Shown: positions 39,801 through 54,800 of the stretch, piece after piece
Layout of the letters: every line of letters starts with the position of its first letter
Position numbering within the stretch: the first letter of the stretch is position 1
From: Apostichopus japonicus
Taxonomy: Eukaryota; Echinodermata; Holothuroidea; Aspidochirotida; Stichopodidae
Assembly: GCF_037975245.1 (NCBI RefSeq)
Contig: NC_092582.1
Location: 82,001-146,000 of the forward strand
DNA length: 64,000 nt
Direction: 5' to 3'
The notes under the pieces: model-generated
Told to the model about the DNA's origin: nothing
What the model saw: the letters and a program-made list of their open reading frames with translations, nothing else
Database searches by the model: none
Translations under genes and position numbers: made by a program

Positions 39801-42800
39801 ATGTAACTAGATACTGTACCCATTGTCACACTATTCAGATTATGTAACTAGATGCTGTACCCATTGCCACACTATTCAGGATATGTAACTAGATGCTGTA
39901 CCCATTGCCATACTATTCAGGATATGTAACTAGATACTGTACCCATTGTCACACTATTCAGATTATGTAACTAGATGCTGTACCCATTGCCACACTATTC
40001 AGGATATGTAACTAGATACTGTACCCATTGCCATACTATTCAGGATATGTAACTAGATGCTGTACCCATTGCCATACTATTCAGGATATGTAACTAGATG
40101 CTGTACCCATTGCCATACTATTCAGGATATGTAACTAGATACTGTACCCATTGTCACACTATTCAGATTATGTAACTAGATGCTGTACCCATTGCCACAC
40201 TATTCAGGATATGTAACTAGATGCTGTACCCATTGCCATACTATTCAGGATATGTAACTAGATGCTGTACCCATTGCCATACTATTCAGGATATGTAACT
40301 AGATGCTGTACCCATTGCCATACTATTCAGGATATGTAACTACATGCTGTACCCATTGCCACACTATTCAGGATATGTAACTAGATGCTGTACCCATTGC
40401 CATACTATTCAGGATATGTAACTAGATGCTGTACCTATTGCCATACTATTCAGGATATGTAACTAGATACTGTACCCATTGTCATACTATTCAGGATATG
40501 TAACTAGATGCTGTACCCATTGCCACACTATTCAGGATATGTAACTAGATGCTGTACACATGGCCACATTATTCAGGATATGTAACTAGATGCTGTACCC
40601 ATTGCCATACTATTCAGGATATGTAAGTAGATGCTGTACCCATTGCCATATGCTTCATTTCTAACTAGATACTGTACCCATTGCCATACTATTCAGGATA
40701 TGTAACTAGATGCTGTACCCATTGCCACACTATTCAGGATATGTAACTAGATACTGTACCCATTGCCATATGCTTCATTTGTAACTAGATGCTGAACCCA
40801 TTGCCACACTATTCAGGATATGTAACTAGATGCTGTACCCATTGACATACTATTCAGGATATGTAACTAGGTACTGTACCCATTGCCACACTATTCAGGA
40901 TATGTAACTAGATACTGTACCCATTGCCATATGCTTCATTTGTAACTAGATACTGTACCCCTTGCCATACTATTCAAGATATGTAACTAGATACTGTACC
41001 CATTGCCACACTATTCAGGATATGTAACTAGATGCTGTACCCATTGCCATACTATTCAGGATATGTAACTAGATGCTGTACCCATTGACATACTATTCAG
41101 GATATGTAACTAGGTACTGTACCCATTGCCACACTATTCAGGATATGTAACTAGATACTGTACCCATTGCCATATGCTTCATTTGTAACTAGATGCTGAA
41201 CCCATTGCCACACTATTCAGGATATGTAACTAGATGCTGTACCCATTGACATACTATTCAGGATATGTAACTAGGTACTGTACCCATTGCCACACTATTC
41301 AGGATATGTAACTAGATACTGTACCCATTGCCATATGCTTCATTTGTAACTAGATACTGTACCCATTGCCATATGCTTCATTTGTAACTAGATGCTGTAC
41401 CCCTTGCCATACTATTCAAGATATGTAACTAGATACTGTACCCATTGCCACACTATTCAGGATATGTAACTAGATGCTGTACCCATTGTCATACTATTCA
41501 GGATATGTAACTAGATGCTGTACCCATTGCCATACTATTCAGGATATGTAACTAGATGCTGTACCCATTGCCATACTATTCAGGATATGTAACTAGATGC
41601 TGTACCTATTGCCATACTATTCAGGATATGTAACTAGATACTGTACCCATTGTCATACTATTCAGGATATGTAACTAGATGCTGTACCCATTGCCACACT
41701 ATTCAGGATATGTAACTAGATGCTGTACACATGGCCACATTATTCAGGATATGTAACTAGATGCTGTACCCATTGCCATACTATTCAGGATATGTAACTA
41801 GATACTGTACCCATTGTCATACTATTCAGGATATGTAACTAGATGCTGTACCCATTGCCATACTATTCAGGATATGTAACTAGATACTGTACCCATTGCC
41901 ACACTATTCAGGATATGTAACTAGATACTGTACCCATGGCCACATTATTCAGGATATGTAACTAGATGCTGTACCCATTGCCATACTATTCAGGATATGT
42001 AACTAGATGCTGTACCCATTGCCATACTATTCAGGATATGTAACTAGATGCTGTACCCATTGCCATACTATTCAGGATATGTAACTAGATGCTGTACCCA
42101 TTGCCATACTATTCAGGATATGTAACTACATGCTGTACCCATTGCCACACTATTCAGGATATGTAACTAGATGCTGTACCCATTGCCATACTATTCAGGA
42201 TATGTAACTAGATGCTGTACCTATTGCCATACTATTCAGGATATGTAACTAGATACTGTACCCATTGTCATACTATTCAGGATATGTAACTAGATGCTGT
42301 ACCCATTGCCACACTATTCAGGATATGTAACTAGATGCTGTACACATGGCCACATTATTCAGGATATGTAACTAGATGCTGTACCCATTGCCATACTATT
42401 CAGGATATGTAAGTAGATGCTGTACCCATTGCCATACTATTCAGGATATGTAACTAGATGCTGTACCCATTGCCATATGCTTCATTTGTAACTAGATACT
42501 GTACCCATTGCCATACTATTCAGGATATGTAACTAGATGCTGTACCCATTGTCACACTATTCAGGATATGTAACTAGATACTGTACCCATTGCCATATGC
42601 TTCATTTGTAACTAGATGCTGAACCCATTGCCACACTATTCAGGATATGTAACTAGATGCTGTACCCATTGACATACTATTCAGGATATGTAACTAGGTA
42701 CTGTACCCATTGCCACACTATTCAGGATATGTAACTAGATGCTGTACCCATTGCCACACTATTCAGGATATGTAACTAGATGCTGTACACCATTGCCATA

Positions 42801-45800
42801 CTATTCAGGATATGTAAATAGATGCTGTACCCATTGCCATACTATTCAGGATATGTAACTAGATACTGTACCCATTGCCATACTATTCAGGATATGTAAA
42901 TAGATGCTGTACCCATTGCCATACTATTCAGGATATGTAACTAGATACTGTACCCATTGCCATACTATTCAGGATATGTAACTAGATGCTGTACACATGG
43001 CCACATTATTCAGGATATGTAACTAGATGCTGTACCCATTGCCATACTATTCAGGATATGTAACTAGATGCTGAACCCATTGCCATACTATTCAGGATAT
43101 GTAAAGTAGATTCTGTACTGATTGCTGTGGTTTAAGCCAGAAGAACAGGTAGGTTGGGACTGTCAATCCTTGCTGTCACATTGTATAATCTGTATTACAA
43201 TGGTGTATTACAGCTATAGATTAGAAACAACTGCTTTGGCTCATTTGCTGGATTGTCTATTTCAAGAGCAGAAAGTAATGATAAATATGATTGTAAATAA
43301 TAGAAATAAAATATGCAACTTAACTTTGGTTCAAAGGGACTCATTTTCATATTTTGGCAGTCAACAAAATATTTCATGCATGTCACTGTTAGAATATTGA
43401 TAACATTTCCTTAAAATTGGGAGGGGCTGAAATGAAACTTGTAGTTAATGCAAGAAGATTGTCTAGATGATTACACCACTAGATACTCCCTTTTTAATGA
43501 AATATTTGATGCATAACCTCAATATTTACAACTTACAACTATTTGCTCCACAGAAATCTGTAGTTTGAGAAACACCATCATCACTGCAAAACAACACCTA
43601 ACCTGAACTATTAGGCTACTGTATTTTAACATCCTTTCAAAGAGGAAAAGAAAACTGTTAACTTTGGGTTTGGTCAACGAGTTACTTACGTTTAAATAAA
43701 GTACTGCAAAATCAGAGAAATCCAGTGATGATTCAAGATACATTTACAAATTACTCAAGAACATCATTGATTTGCTTGCAGTTAGAATTCAAATCCTCAT
43801 GTCAATGTGATACATTACATTGCAGTAAATTGTATTACACTTCAAATATAACACAAAGAAACAGTACTATGTTGAACTTACAACTCCATCAACTGATACA
43901 ACATTAACTATCATTAACATTGAGCTCACAGCACCAATATCAAGTTTTGGTTTAGACCTACAACACTGTAAATTACTTTGAATTTATTTACTTACAAGAC
44001 TGCCCTTGAGACCAGGAAAGCCAGGCAATCCATCAAAACCTCGGTGTCCCTGGAATATTGATAAGAAATGAGAAAGTAAATTAATACTCTCTCCTCTGGT
44101 GAAAGAATGGAATTCCTAAAGTTAAGTTGAGGCAGCTTTTCATAATGTCAACATCATTTGAAACATTAGAACATGACAAGTTTACTTACCAAATCACACT
44201 GTTTGGCAAAGAAAAACATATTAAGCACAACTAGAAATAATTGACACTTTCATAGTTCATAGGCATCATATAAACACACATGCACACACACATACATGCC
44301 ATCCAATAAATTCCTTTGCTTTCAGCAAGGAATCATAAAGTATGAATAATTTTGCAGCCTTCAATTGACAATTTCCAGGTGTAAATGACACTTGTTTCTT
44401 TGCAATTACTACATTCTGTAATCTAGTTAAACACATCTATCTTCATGTTTCCATCAGCCTTACGACCTAAACCTATCAATTGGAAATCAATATTGTATAC
44501 TTTTCTACACAAAATGTACTTTGAGGAATTCATGAAATATGCAGTATGATTCCCTTACCTTGAGGCCCATTGGTCCAGTGTGACCCCTTGGTCCATCCTT
44601 ACCTGGGCGTCCCTGAGAAGAAAATTAGCAGTAAAATAAAGGCAGCAATGCCAAAAATACCTTTTCCCTTGCAAAAAAAAAACATAAATTCCCCTTTCCC
44701 TAAAATGTTGAAAACTTTGATCTGATGTGAAACACAACGTATCAAATTTAAACAAGATACAGGATTTATGACAACAAAAGCTTGCCAAATGAGTTCAAAT
44801 TAAGAAGAATATATAATAGAGAAAAACTTCAATTGAGGAACAGACAATTGAGGGTATCACCAAGAAATTTAGGAAACAACAATCGTTTTCTTTGATATTT
44901 GCCTCACTTGACAAAACGACAATCAAAGAAGGGCTAACAACAAAGGAATAAACAAACAATATAGATAATACAGGCTGCACTATCCATTAACCTTCCTTAT
45001 ACTATATTAAACAAAGGAATAAACAAACAATATAGATAATACAGGCTGCACTATCCATTAACCTTCCTTATACTATATTAAACAAAGGAATAAACAAACA
45101 ATATAGATAATACAAGCTGCACTATCCATTAACCTTCCTTATACTATATTAAACAAAGGAATAAACAAACAATATAGATAATACAAGCTGCACTATCCAT
45201 TAACCTTCCTTATACTATATTAAACAAAGGAATAAACAAACAATATAGATAATACAGGCTGCACTATCCATTAACCTTCCTTATACTATAGTAAACAAAG
45301 GAATAAACAAACAATATAGATAATACAGGCTGCACTATCCATTAACCTTCCTTATACTATATTAAACAAAGGAATAAACAAACAATATAGATAATACAAG
45401 CTGCACTATCCATTAACCTTCCTTATACTATATTAAACAAAGGAATAAACAAACAATATAGATAATACAGGCTGCACTATCCATTAACCTTCCTTATACT
45501 ATATTAAACAAAGGAATAAACAAACAATATAGATAATACAAGCTGCACTATCCATTAACCTTCCTTATACTATATTAAACAAAGGAATAAACAAACAATA
45601 TAGATAATACAAGCTGCACTATCCATTAACCTTCCTTATACTATATTAAACAAAGGAATAAACAAACAATATAGATAATACAAGCTGCACTATCCATTAA
45701 CCTTCCTTATACTATAGTAAACAAAGGAATAAACAAACAATATAGATAATACAGGCTGCACTATCCATTAACCTTCCTTATACTATATTAAACAAAGGAA

Positions 45801-48800
45801 TAAACAAACAATATAGATAATACAGGCTGCACTATCCATTAACCTTCCTTATACTATATTAAACAAAGGAATAAACAAACAATATAGATAATACAAGCTG
45901 CACTATCCATTAACCGTCCTTATACTATATTAAACAAAGGAATAAACAAACAATATAGATAATACAAGCTGCACTATCCATTAACCTTCCTTATACTATA
46001 GTAAACAAAGGAATAAACAAACAATATAGATAATACAGGCTGCACTATCCATTAACCTTCCTTATACTATATTAAACAAAGGAATAAACAAACAATATAG
46101 ATAATACAGGCTGCACTATCCATTAACCTTCCTTATACTATATTAAACAAAGGAATAAACAAACAATATAGATAATACAGGCTGCACTATCAATTAACCT
46201 TCCTTATACTATATTAAACAAAGGAATAAACAAACAATATAGATAATACAAGCTGCACTATCCATTAACCTTCCTTATACTATATTAAACAAAGGAATAA
46301 ACAAACAATATAGATAATACAAGCTGCACTATCCATTAACCTTCCTTATACTATATTAAACAAAGGAATAAACAAACAATATAGATAATACAAGCTGCAC
46401 TATCCATTAACCTTCCTTATACTATATTAAACAAAGGAATAAACAAACAATATAGATAATACAGGCTGCACTATCAATTAACCTTCCTTATACTATATTA
46501 AACAAAGGAATAAACAAACAATATAGATAATACAAGCTGCACTATCCATTAACCTTCCTTATACTATATTTGTTAACAGTGATGGTTTCCTGTTTGCTTT
46601 AAGCAGTGAAATTATTTACAACCAAAAGGTTCCATGAGTATGTGACTAAAGTGAGCAATGCTACAAAAGTATCTGTTCGACTATTTCATTTTGAACCCAG
46701 GTAAGATGGTTACAAACCTGGCACTGTAATATATAGCAAAAGACTATATTAGTAGTGAGTGAGCACAGTAATCATGTGACATTTAGAGAAGTATTGTGGC
46801 CAATGAAAGCTGAGATCTTAATTCTGTCTGTTTTAATTTACCTGACTGCAAATGACTAGGTATGTTTACTAAATATTTATAAAACATTTTTTTGTCTGCC
46901 TTTTCTTTTCTTTTCTTTTTTGCCCAAAGATGTAGAACTTTATTTTACACCTGGCTTCCCTTTTTATGGGCGCTCATCAATACTAGTTTCTCCCTTTTCT
47001 GTTAAACCATTCATGGGATGTTAATACAACACATGGAAAAGGAAGAAAAGAACTTGGTTCAATTTTGATATAAACGAAAGCTGTGAAAATGGTGAATATT
47101 TTAGCCAATGTTTTCTATGCAAGGAAATTAGAATTTTTAAGAAACCATCAGTCACCCATGACATCAGTTCAACAATCCTGCTAAGAGTCAAAACAACATT
47201 GATTGTAATGAATGAGAATACATCATATTTCCAACAACAAATCTTTACAAAATGAGGCTTCATAACATTTTACTATATTCTTAACAGGTGACTTAGACAG
47301 AATTGATATGTCATAGTCCAGGAAAAAGAAAAATGAGTGCCATTAATCTTTGCAGATTTTTTGGTTTTCAAGAAGTTTTCACCTTTAAAATTCTCTGGAC
47401 TGCTCCTTATATTGATATTTATATTGATAAAGAGATGTTAAGGTTAATGCATTGTTTTATCAATTTTAATAGCTCAACAAAAGCATGTTCTTTTAACTCC
47501 ACATCCATAACAGAGAACTCTTAGATGACAACAAACACCATTGTCCTTGACAAATTTGTTGTCATTTGAGGCTACAAAAGTCTTATGTTTTACCCCATTG
47601 AATTTTGTATTACTTCTTAGGAGCTGATATAATGGTCTATGTATTAAAATAAATAGTCCAGTCACTTTTAACTGATGAACCTCAGATATTTAAAAGGTCA
47701 TTTCCCAAATTAATATTCATATAGAAATATAACCAAAACTGATAGTAGTGTGTTTTAACATATCAATATGAATCATGTACCTCCTTAATCCTTCATTTCT
47801 ATGGCTGACAATACTGAAAGATTGAGCTGGTTCCTCCATTTTTTTATAAAGAAGACAAACAAGTGGTTCTAATTTGTTTACTACACAGCACTTACAAAAA
47901 CTAACTACAATGAAGAAAACTAACATAATCTTTTGTATTTAAAACAAACTTGGAATGCTGCAGTTAACTGATATTTTCTCCTGCTTTGAAAAGAAAATTG
48001 TGCCTCAACATGAAGAAACGACTCCTGGGTTAATCACCACAAACATGGAAATGACTCCAACTCACTCTGTTTCCGCTCCTTCCATGTGAACCTGGTGCTC
48101 CTGGCATACCTCTGGGTCCAAAGTCTCCACTGGTTCCAAAATCTCCCTTTGATCCTTGTGGTCCTGGTGGGCCCTACAGGATCATCAAAAGGAACTTGTG
48201 AGGTGAATTCCAAGAAAAACTGATAAACCTAAAAAAAAACTTGAACATTTTACTTGGTCACAACCATATTCCTCAAAGATTAAATCCAGACGATGTCCAA
48301 GGAACTGACATGGACTGCTTTCATATCAGAAGGATTTATGTTAAGAAATTTGAGACACTAAGGGACGATTTTAAATGTGGTAATCATACAACTAATAATA
48401 ACAGTAAGTACACAACATTGAATTAAACCACAACAAAATTGTGTGTGCAACTTTGACACATGAAAATGTCCTTTTTAAATATTGTTGGAAATTAGGGATG
48501 TTGACTTCTTGCAGATATATTTATTTATATATTTATTTTACAACAAAAGTGCATTCTAGTTATATTGGTTTGCAGTCCTGATTTGAGCAATAGTTTTTTC
48601 AAAGAAAGAAATTCCACAAAAGCATAAAATGACTGTTTTGCTTGATTCAATTATAGAAGAGAGTACTAGTACAAGTCAGCTGAAGTGATATATTTAGTAT
48701 ACTCAATGACATACCATTAACCCTAACCCTAACCCTAACCCTTAGTAAATATAGAATATAACTATAACTAAATATATCTAAATATAAAGTCAGCTGAAGT

Positions 48801-51800
48801 GATATATTTAGTATACTCAATGACATACCATTAACCCTAACCCTAACCCTTAGTAAATATAGAATATAACTATAACTATATATATCTGAATTTAACACTT
48901 AGTAAATATAGAATATAACTATAACTAAATATATCTGAATATGAAGTCAGCTGAAGTGATATATTTAGTATACTCAATGACTTACCATTGGACCAGGTCT
49001 ACCGGTGAGGCCCAATGGACCCCGCTCTCCTCGCATGGCAATCTGATATTCAGAAAAATAAAATAATCTATAAGCAAACTATTATTATTATTAATATTTG
49101 ACACCATTCTAATGCTGCTATCTTGTGAACTTGAAATATGTTACTTCTGAGCTTGTGTTAAAATATTCTTGCAGTGTAACAGTTAGAAGATATCAAGAGA
49201 TTTGAATGCAATGATATTACTTTAAAGTAGTAACCTATGAAGTACAAAGAAATCAGCAACTACAGAACATGAAAATGCATCATCTTTGTCAAGTCTGCCC
49301 TTCCCTTTAATTTTATTTCTTTTGTGACACCAGATAAACTGTTTGTAATTGTTTCTGTTTTCTTAGTCTCCTATATTTAGTGCAGATTTTGAAGTGAAGA
49401 ATCAATAGTAATCCCAAAATAATAATCGCTTTAAGTTCAATGAAATATTACCCGCTGTTCTTGGAGAACTTGTGTAATTGCTTGGAGATTGGCCGCGGAG
49501 GCTGGACCTTTATCTCCGGCAGTACTCGCAATCATCTGGACGATTTGTTGCTGTTTAAAAATAATAAAAGAAAACTCATATAAAATGCATGTTATAATGC
49601 TCAACAACACTTTCAAATAGGTTGGCAGAGGGCCAATAGAGCAAAATAACTGAAAAGAATTCAGAACAATCAGAAAGTAGCCTATTTTCCAGGTGATTTT
49701 TATGTATATATATTTTTTTTTTCATCAAACTGCTCCTGCACTAAATTTGATGGACAGATTACACAAGAATAAATGATCATCTGTTAGGTAAAAACTTATA
49801 CTATTGGAGAGAAACATCACATGTACCATGACAACAGCAACAATACTTTGTATGCTTTCAGAAGTTGTTTTAAGTCAAACCTAATAATTCATCCTATGTC
49901 ACTTTAGACTGACTTATTGACTTTCCATGTAGTGCAGAACACACTCTCTCCTTCTATCTCTCTTACTTCTAGGTTCAGAAACCACTTGAAAGGATTTGAC
50001 ATTGGTCACCATATGCTTTTACTATTGAAGTGATTAAACCCACCAGATACTTAATTGAAAGAGGCAAGTTCAATTCTGGAAAGCTTTACTATCATTTCTT
50101 CATCTGACCTGTCTCCAGGTCCATTCCTATTTTTCTATAACATCATAGTGGCCACCCACTCATAACAAAACCACACCCTAATATGCACCTAGTGGAACTG
50201 GAATCTTACAGCAATCAATTCCTTCATCCCATGGATTCATCTTTTTGTACAGTACAATGGAGTGATAATTGCTACAAAATATTGTACATCAAAATTGATT
50301 CATGTTTGCCTCAGGCTTAGCTGGTCTAGATCTTTCAGAAATGTTTTAAACTAACGAATAAGAAAACTTTTCTTTTTTTACTGGCAGTTAAATTTAGTGT
50401 TTTACTCCCTTGATGGAAGGGCATATATCCCACTGAGATAAGAATTTAAAGATGTAATTTAATAAAACTTTGACCTTCTTGCAGTGAGGATCAATATGCC
50501 AGTTGCTGTGCCATGTACATTATATTATCCCTATATGGTTGTTTTGTGCATCATTTCGCACAAGATATGCATGCACCTTTCAATATCACAATAATTCCCA
50601 CAACATATATGATTTAGACTCTTACTGTCACCACATACAGCAGAGATTTAAACTCCACTGTCACCACATACAGTACAGATATAGACTACTGTCACCACAT
50701 AAAGTACAGATATAGACTACTGTCACCACACAAAGTACAGATTTAGACTCTACTGTCACCACATATAGTACAGATACGACTACTGTCACCACATAAAGTA
50801 CAGATTTATACTCTAATGTCACCACATACAGTACAGATATAGACTACTGTCACCACATAAAGTACAGATTTATACTCTACTGTCACCATATAAAGTACAG
50901 ATTTATACTCTACTGTCACCATATAAAGTACAGATATAGACTACTGTCACCATTAAAGTACAGATATAGACTACTGTCACCACATAAAGTACAGATATAG
51001 ACTACTGTCACCACACAAAGTACAGATTTATACTCTACTGTCACCATATAAAGTACAGATTTATACTCTATTGTCACCACATATAGTACAGATACGACTA
51101 CTGTCACCACATACAGTACAGATATAGACTACTGTCACCACATAAAGTACAGATTTATACTCTACTGTCACCATATAAAGTACAGATTTATACTCTACTG
51201 TCACCATATAAAGTACAGATATAGACTACTGTCACCATTAAAGTACAGATATAGACTACTGTCACCACATAAAGTACAGATATAGACTACTGTCACCACA
51301 CAAAGTACAGATTTATACTCTACTGTCACCATATAAAGTACAGATTTATACTCTATTGTCACCACATATAGTACAGATACGACTACTGTCACCACATATA
51401 GTATAGATACGACTACTGTCACCACATAAAGTACAGATTTATACTCTACTGTCACCATATAAAGTACAGATATAGACTACTGTCACCACATAAAGTACAG
51501 ATATAGACTACTGTCACCACATAAAGTACAGATTTATACTCTACTGTCACCATATAAAGTACAGATATAGACTACTGTCACCACATAAAGTACAGATATA
51601 GACTACTGTCACCACATAAAGTACAGATATAGACTACTGTCACCATATAAAGTACAGATTTATACTCTATTGTCACCATATAAAGTACAGATTTATACTC
51701 TATTGTCACCACATATAGTACAGATATAGACTACTGTCACCACATAAAGTACAGATATAGACTACTGTCTCCACATAAAGTACAGATTTTTACTCTACTG

Positions 51801-54800
51801 TCACCACATAAACTACAGATTTATACTCTATTGTCACCACATAAAGTACAGATATAGACTACTGTCACAACATAAAAAACAGATATAGACTACTGTTACC
51901 ACATAAAGTACAGATATAGACTACTGTCTCCACACAAAGTACAGATTTATACTCTACTGTCACCACATAAAGTACAGATTTATACTCTACTGTCACCACA
52001 TAAAGTACAGATTTATACTCTACTGTCACCACATATAGTACAGATATAGACTACTGTCACAACATAAAAAAACAGATATAGACTACTGTCACCACAAAAA
52101 GTACAGATATAGACTACTGTCACCACATAAAGTACAGAATTATACTCTACTGTCACCACATAAAGTACAGATTTATACTCTATTGTCACCACATAAAGTA
52201 CAGATTTATACTCTACTGTCACCACATATAGTACAGATATAGACTACTGTCACCACATAAAGTACAGATATAGACTACTGTCACCACAAAAAGTACATAT
52301 ATAGACTACTGTCACCACACAAAGTACAGATATAGACTACTGTCACCACATAAAGTACAGACTTATACTCTACTGTCACCACATATAGTACAGATATAGA
52401 CTACTGTCACCACATAAAGTACAGATATAGACTACTGTCACCAAATAAAGTACAGATTTATACCCTATTGTCACCATATAAAGTACAGATTTATACTCTA
52501 TTGTCACCACATATTGTACAGATATAGACTACTGTCACCACATAAAGTACAGATATAGACTACTGTCACCACATAAAGTACAGATTTATACTCTACTGTC
52601 ACCACATAAACTACAGATTTATACTCTATTGTCACCACATAAAGTACAGATATAGACTACTGTCACAACATAAAAAACAGATATAGACTACTGTTACCAC
52701 ATAAAGTACAGATATAGACTACTGTCTCCACACAAAGTACAGATTTATACTCTACTGTCACCACATAAAGTACAGACTTATACTCTACTGTCACCACATA
52801 TAGTACAGATATAGACTACTGTCACCACATAAAGTACAGATATAGACTACTGTCACCACAAAAAGTACATATATAGACTACTGTCACCACACAAAGTACA
52901 GATATAGACTTTTGTCACCACATAAAGTACAGACTTATACTCTACTGTCACCACATATAGTATAGATATAGACTACTGTCACCACATAAAGTACAGATAT
53001 AGACTACTGTCACCACATAAAGTACAGATTTATACTCTACTGTCACCACATAAAGTACAGATTTATAATACTCTACTGTCACCATATAAAGTACACATAT
53101 AGACTCTATTGTCACCATATAAAGTATAGATTTATACTCTATTGTCACCACATATAGTACAGATATAGACTACTGTTACCACATACAGTACAGATATAGA
53201 CTACTGTCACCACATAAAGTACAGATTTATACTCTATTGTCACCATATAAAGTACAGATTTATACTCTATTGTCACCAAATACAGCACAGATTTATACTC
53301 TACTGTCACCACATAAAGTACAGATATAGACTACTGTCACCACATAAAGTACAGATGTAGACTCTATTGTCACCACAAAAAGTACAGATATAGACTACTG
53401 TCACCACATAAAGTACAGATATAGACTACTGTCACCACATAAAGTACAGATGTAGACTCTATTGTCACCACAAAAAGTACAGATATAGACTACTGTCACC
53501 ACATAAAGTACAGATATAGACTACTGTCACCACATATAGTACAGATATAGACTACTGTCACCACAAAAAGTACAGATATAGACTACTGTCACCACATAAA
53601 GTACAGATTTATACTCTATTGTCACCAAATACAGCACAGATTTATACTCTACTGTCACCACATAAAGTACAGATATAGACTACTGTCACCACATACAGTA
53701 CAGATATAGACTCTATTGTCACCACATACAGCACAGCTAAATTATAAAAACAAATGTATTGTTTCTAATCAGAACCTTTAACAACCAAATGTTGTGTTTC
53801 CAAACAATATATTCCAAGATTAATTAGAAATTCCCCAAATCAAATTAACTTTCCACGCTTGTTTCCTTTGCTAGGCTTGGTGAATTGATAACGTAACACA
53901 CATGCTAATGTTCCAGACTAATAACATTGAAAGGTGAAAGAGTGGGTAGTGGTGAACAATGAACGGCAGTGCGGATCTTCAAATGTAGGCCAAATAACAA
54001 AATGATATTGATATCTCTAACTTGGATATGGTGCTGTAACGTTTAGAAGATAATTTGAGATGATTGTGAAAACTGATGTGTTAGTTTCAGATGAAGTTTT
54101 GCATTGCAAATCATTGTCATCCCACGATCTACTGGGACAGAATAGCGAACAATTGATTCACTTGAGCTGACTACAGGGAGACACATCTGAACCCCCAATT
54201 GAGGCAAATAACAATTGTAAATAACACCTAAAATTGCAATGGGAGATAGTAGGGGAGGAATGTAAGCTAACAAAAATGTCTAACAATACAAGAAGAGTAA
54301 CCTTATCATTGTGCTTTGTCTGTAGGCTAAATGCATGCGGTTTACATGAGTACTAACAAATTGTATGCAAATCTTACAGTTCTCTGTTCTGCAACCCTTA
54401 TGTGGTGTTTTTGTTTTTCTTATGTGGTGTTTTTGTTCCTTATGTGTGTGTTTCTTTCTTATCATATTCTGTCTCTGTTCTATAGCCTTTTTGCATTTTT
54501 CCTACTCCACAATACCACAAGAATCTGTTTCTTTAAAAGTAGGGTCAAATCATGTCATCACATCATGTTATATTAACCTTTTGTTGGTCATACATAAGGA
54601 ATGGCTCATACATGTATAAAATGATTCATATAGAATGTCTCATACATACAGAATGTCTCATACATACAGAATGTCTCATACATGTATAGAATGATTCATA
54701 TAGAATGTCTCATACATACAGAATGCCTCATACATAGAATGTCTCATACATGTATACAGAATGGTCCAATGTCTCCTACATATAGAATGGCTCATACATG

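Noticed and set aside
48717-48852. TTAGGG repeats as a chromosome end
   Set aside because: Only 3-4 units each, between collagen exons with unique sequence on both sides; interstitial.
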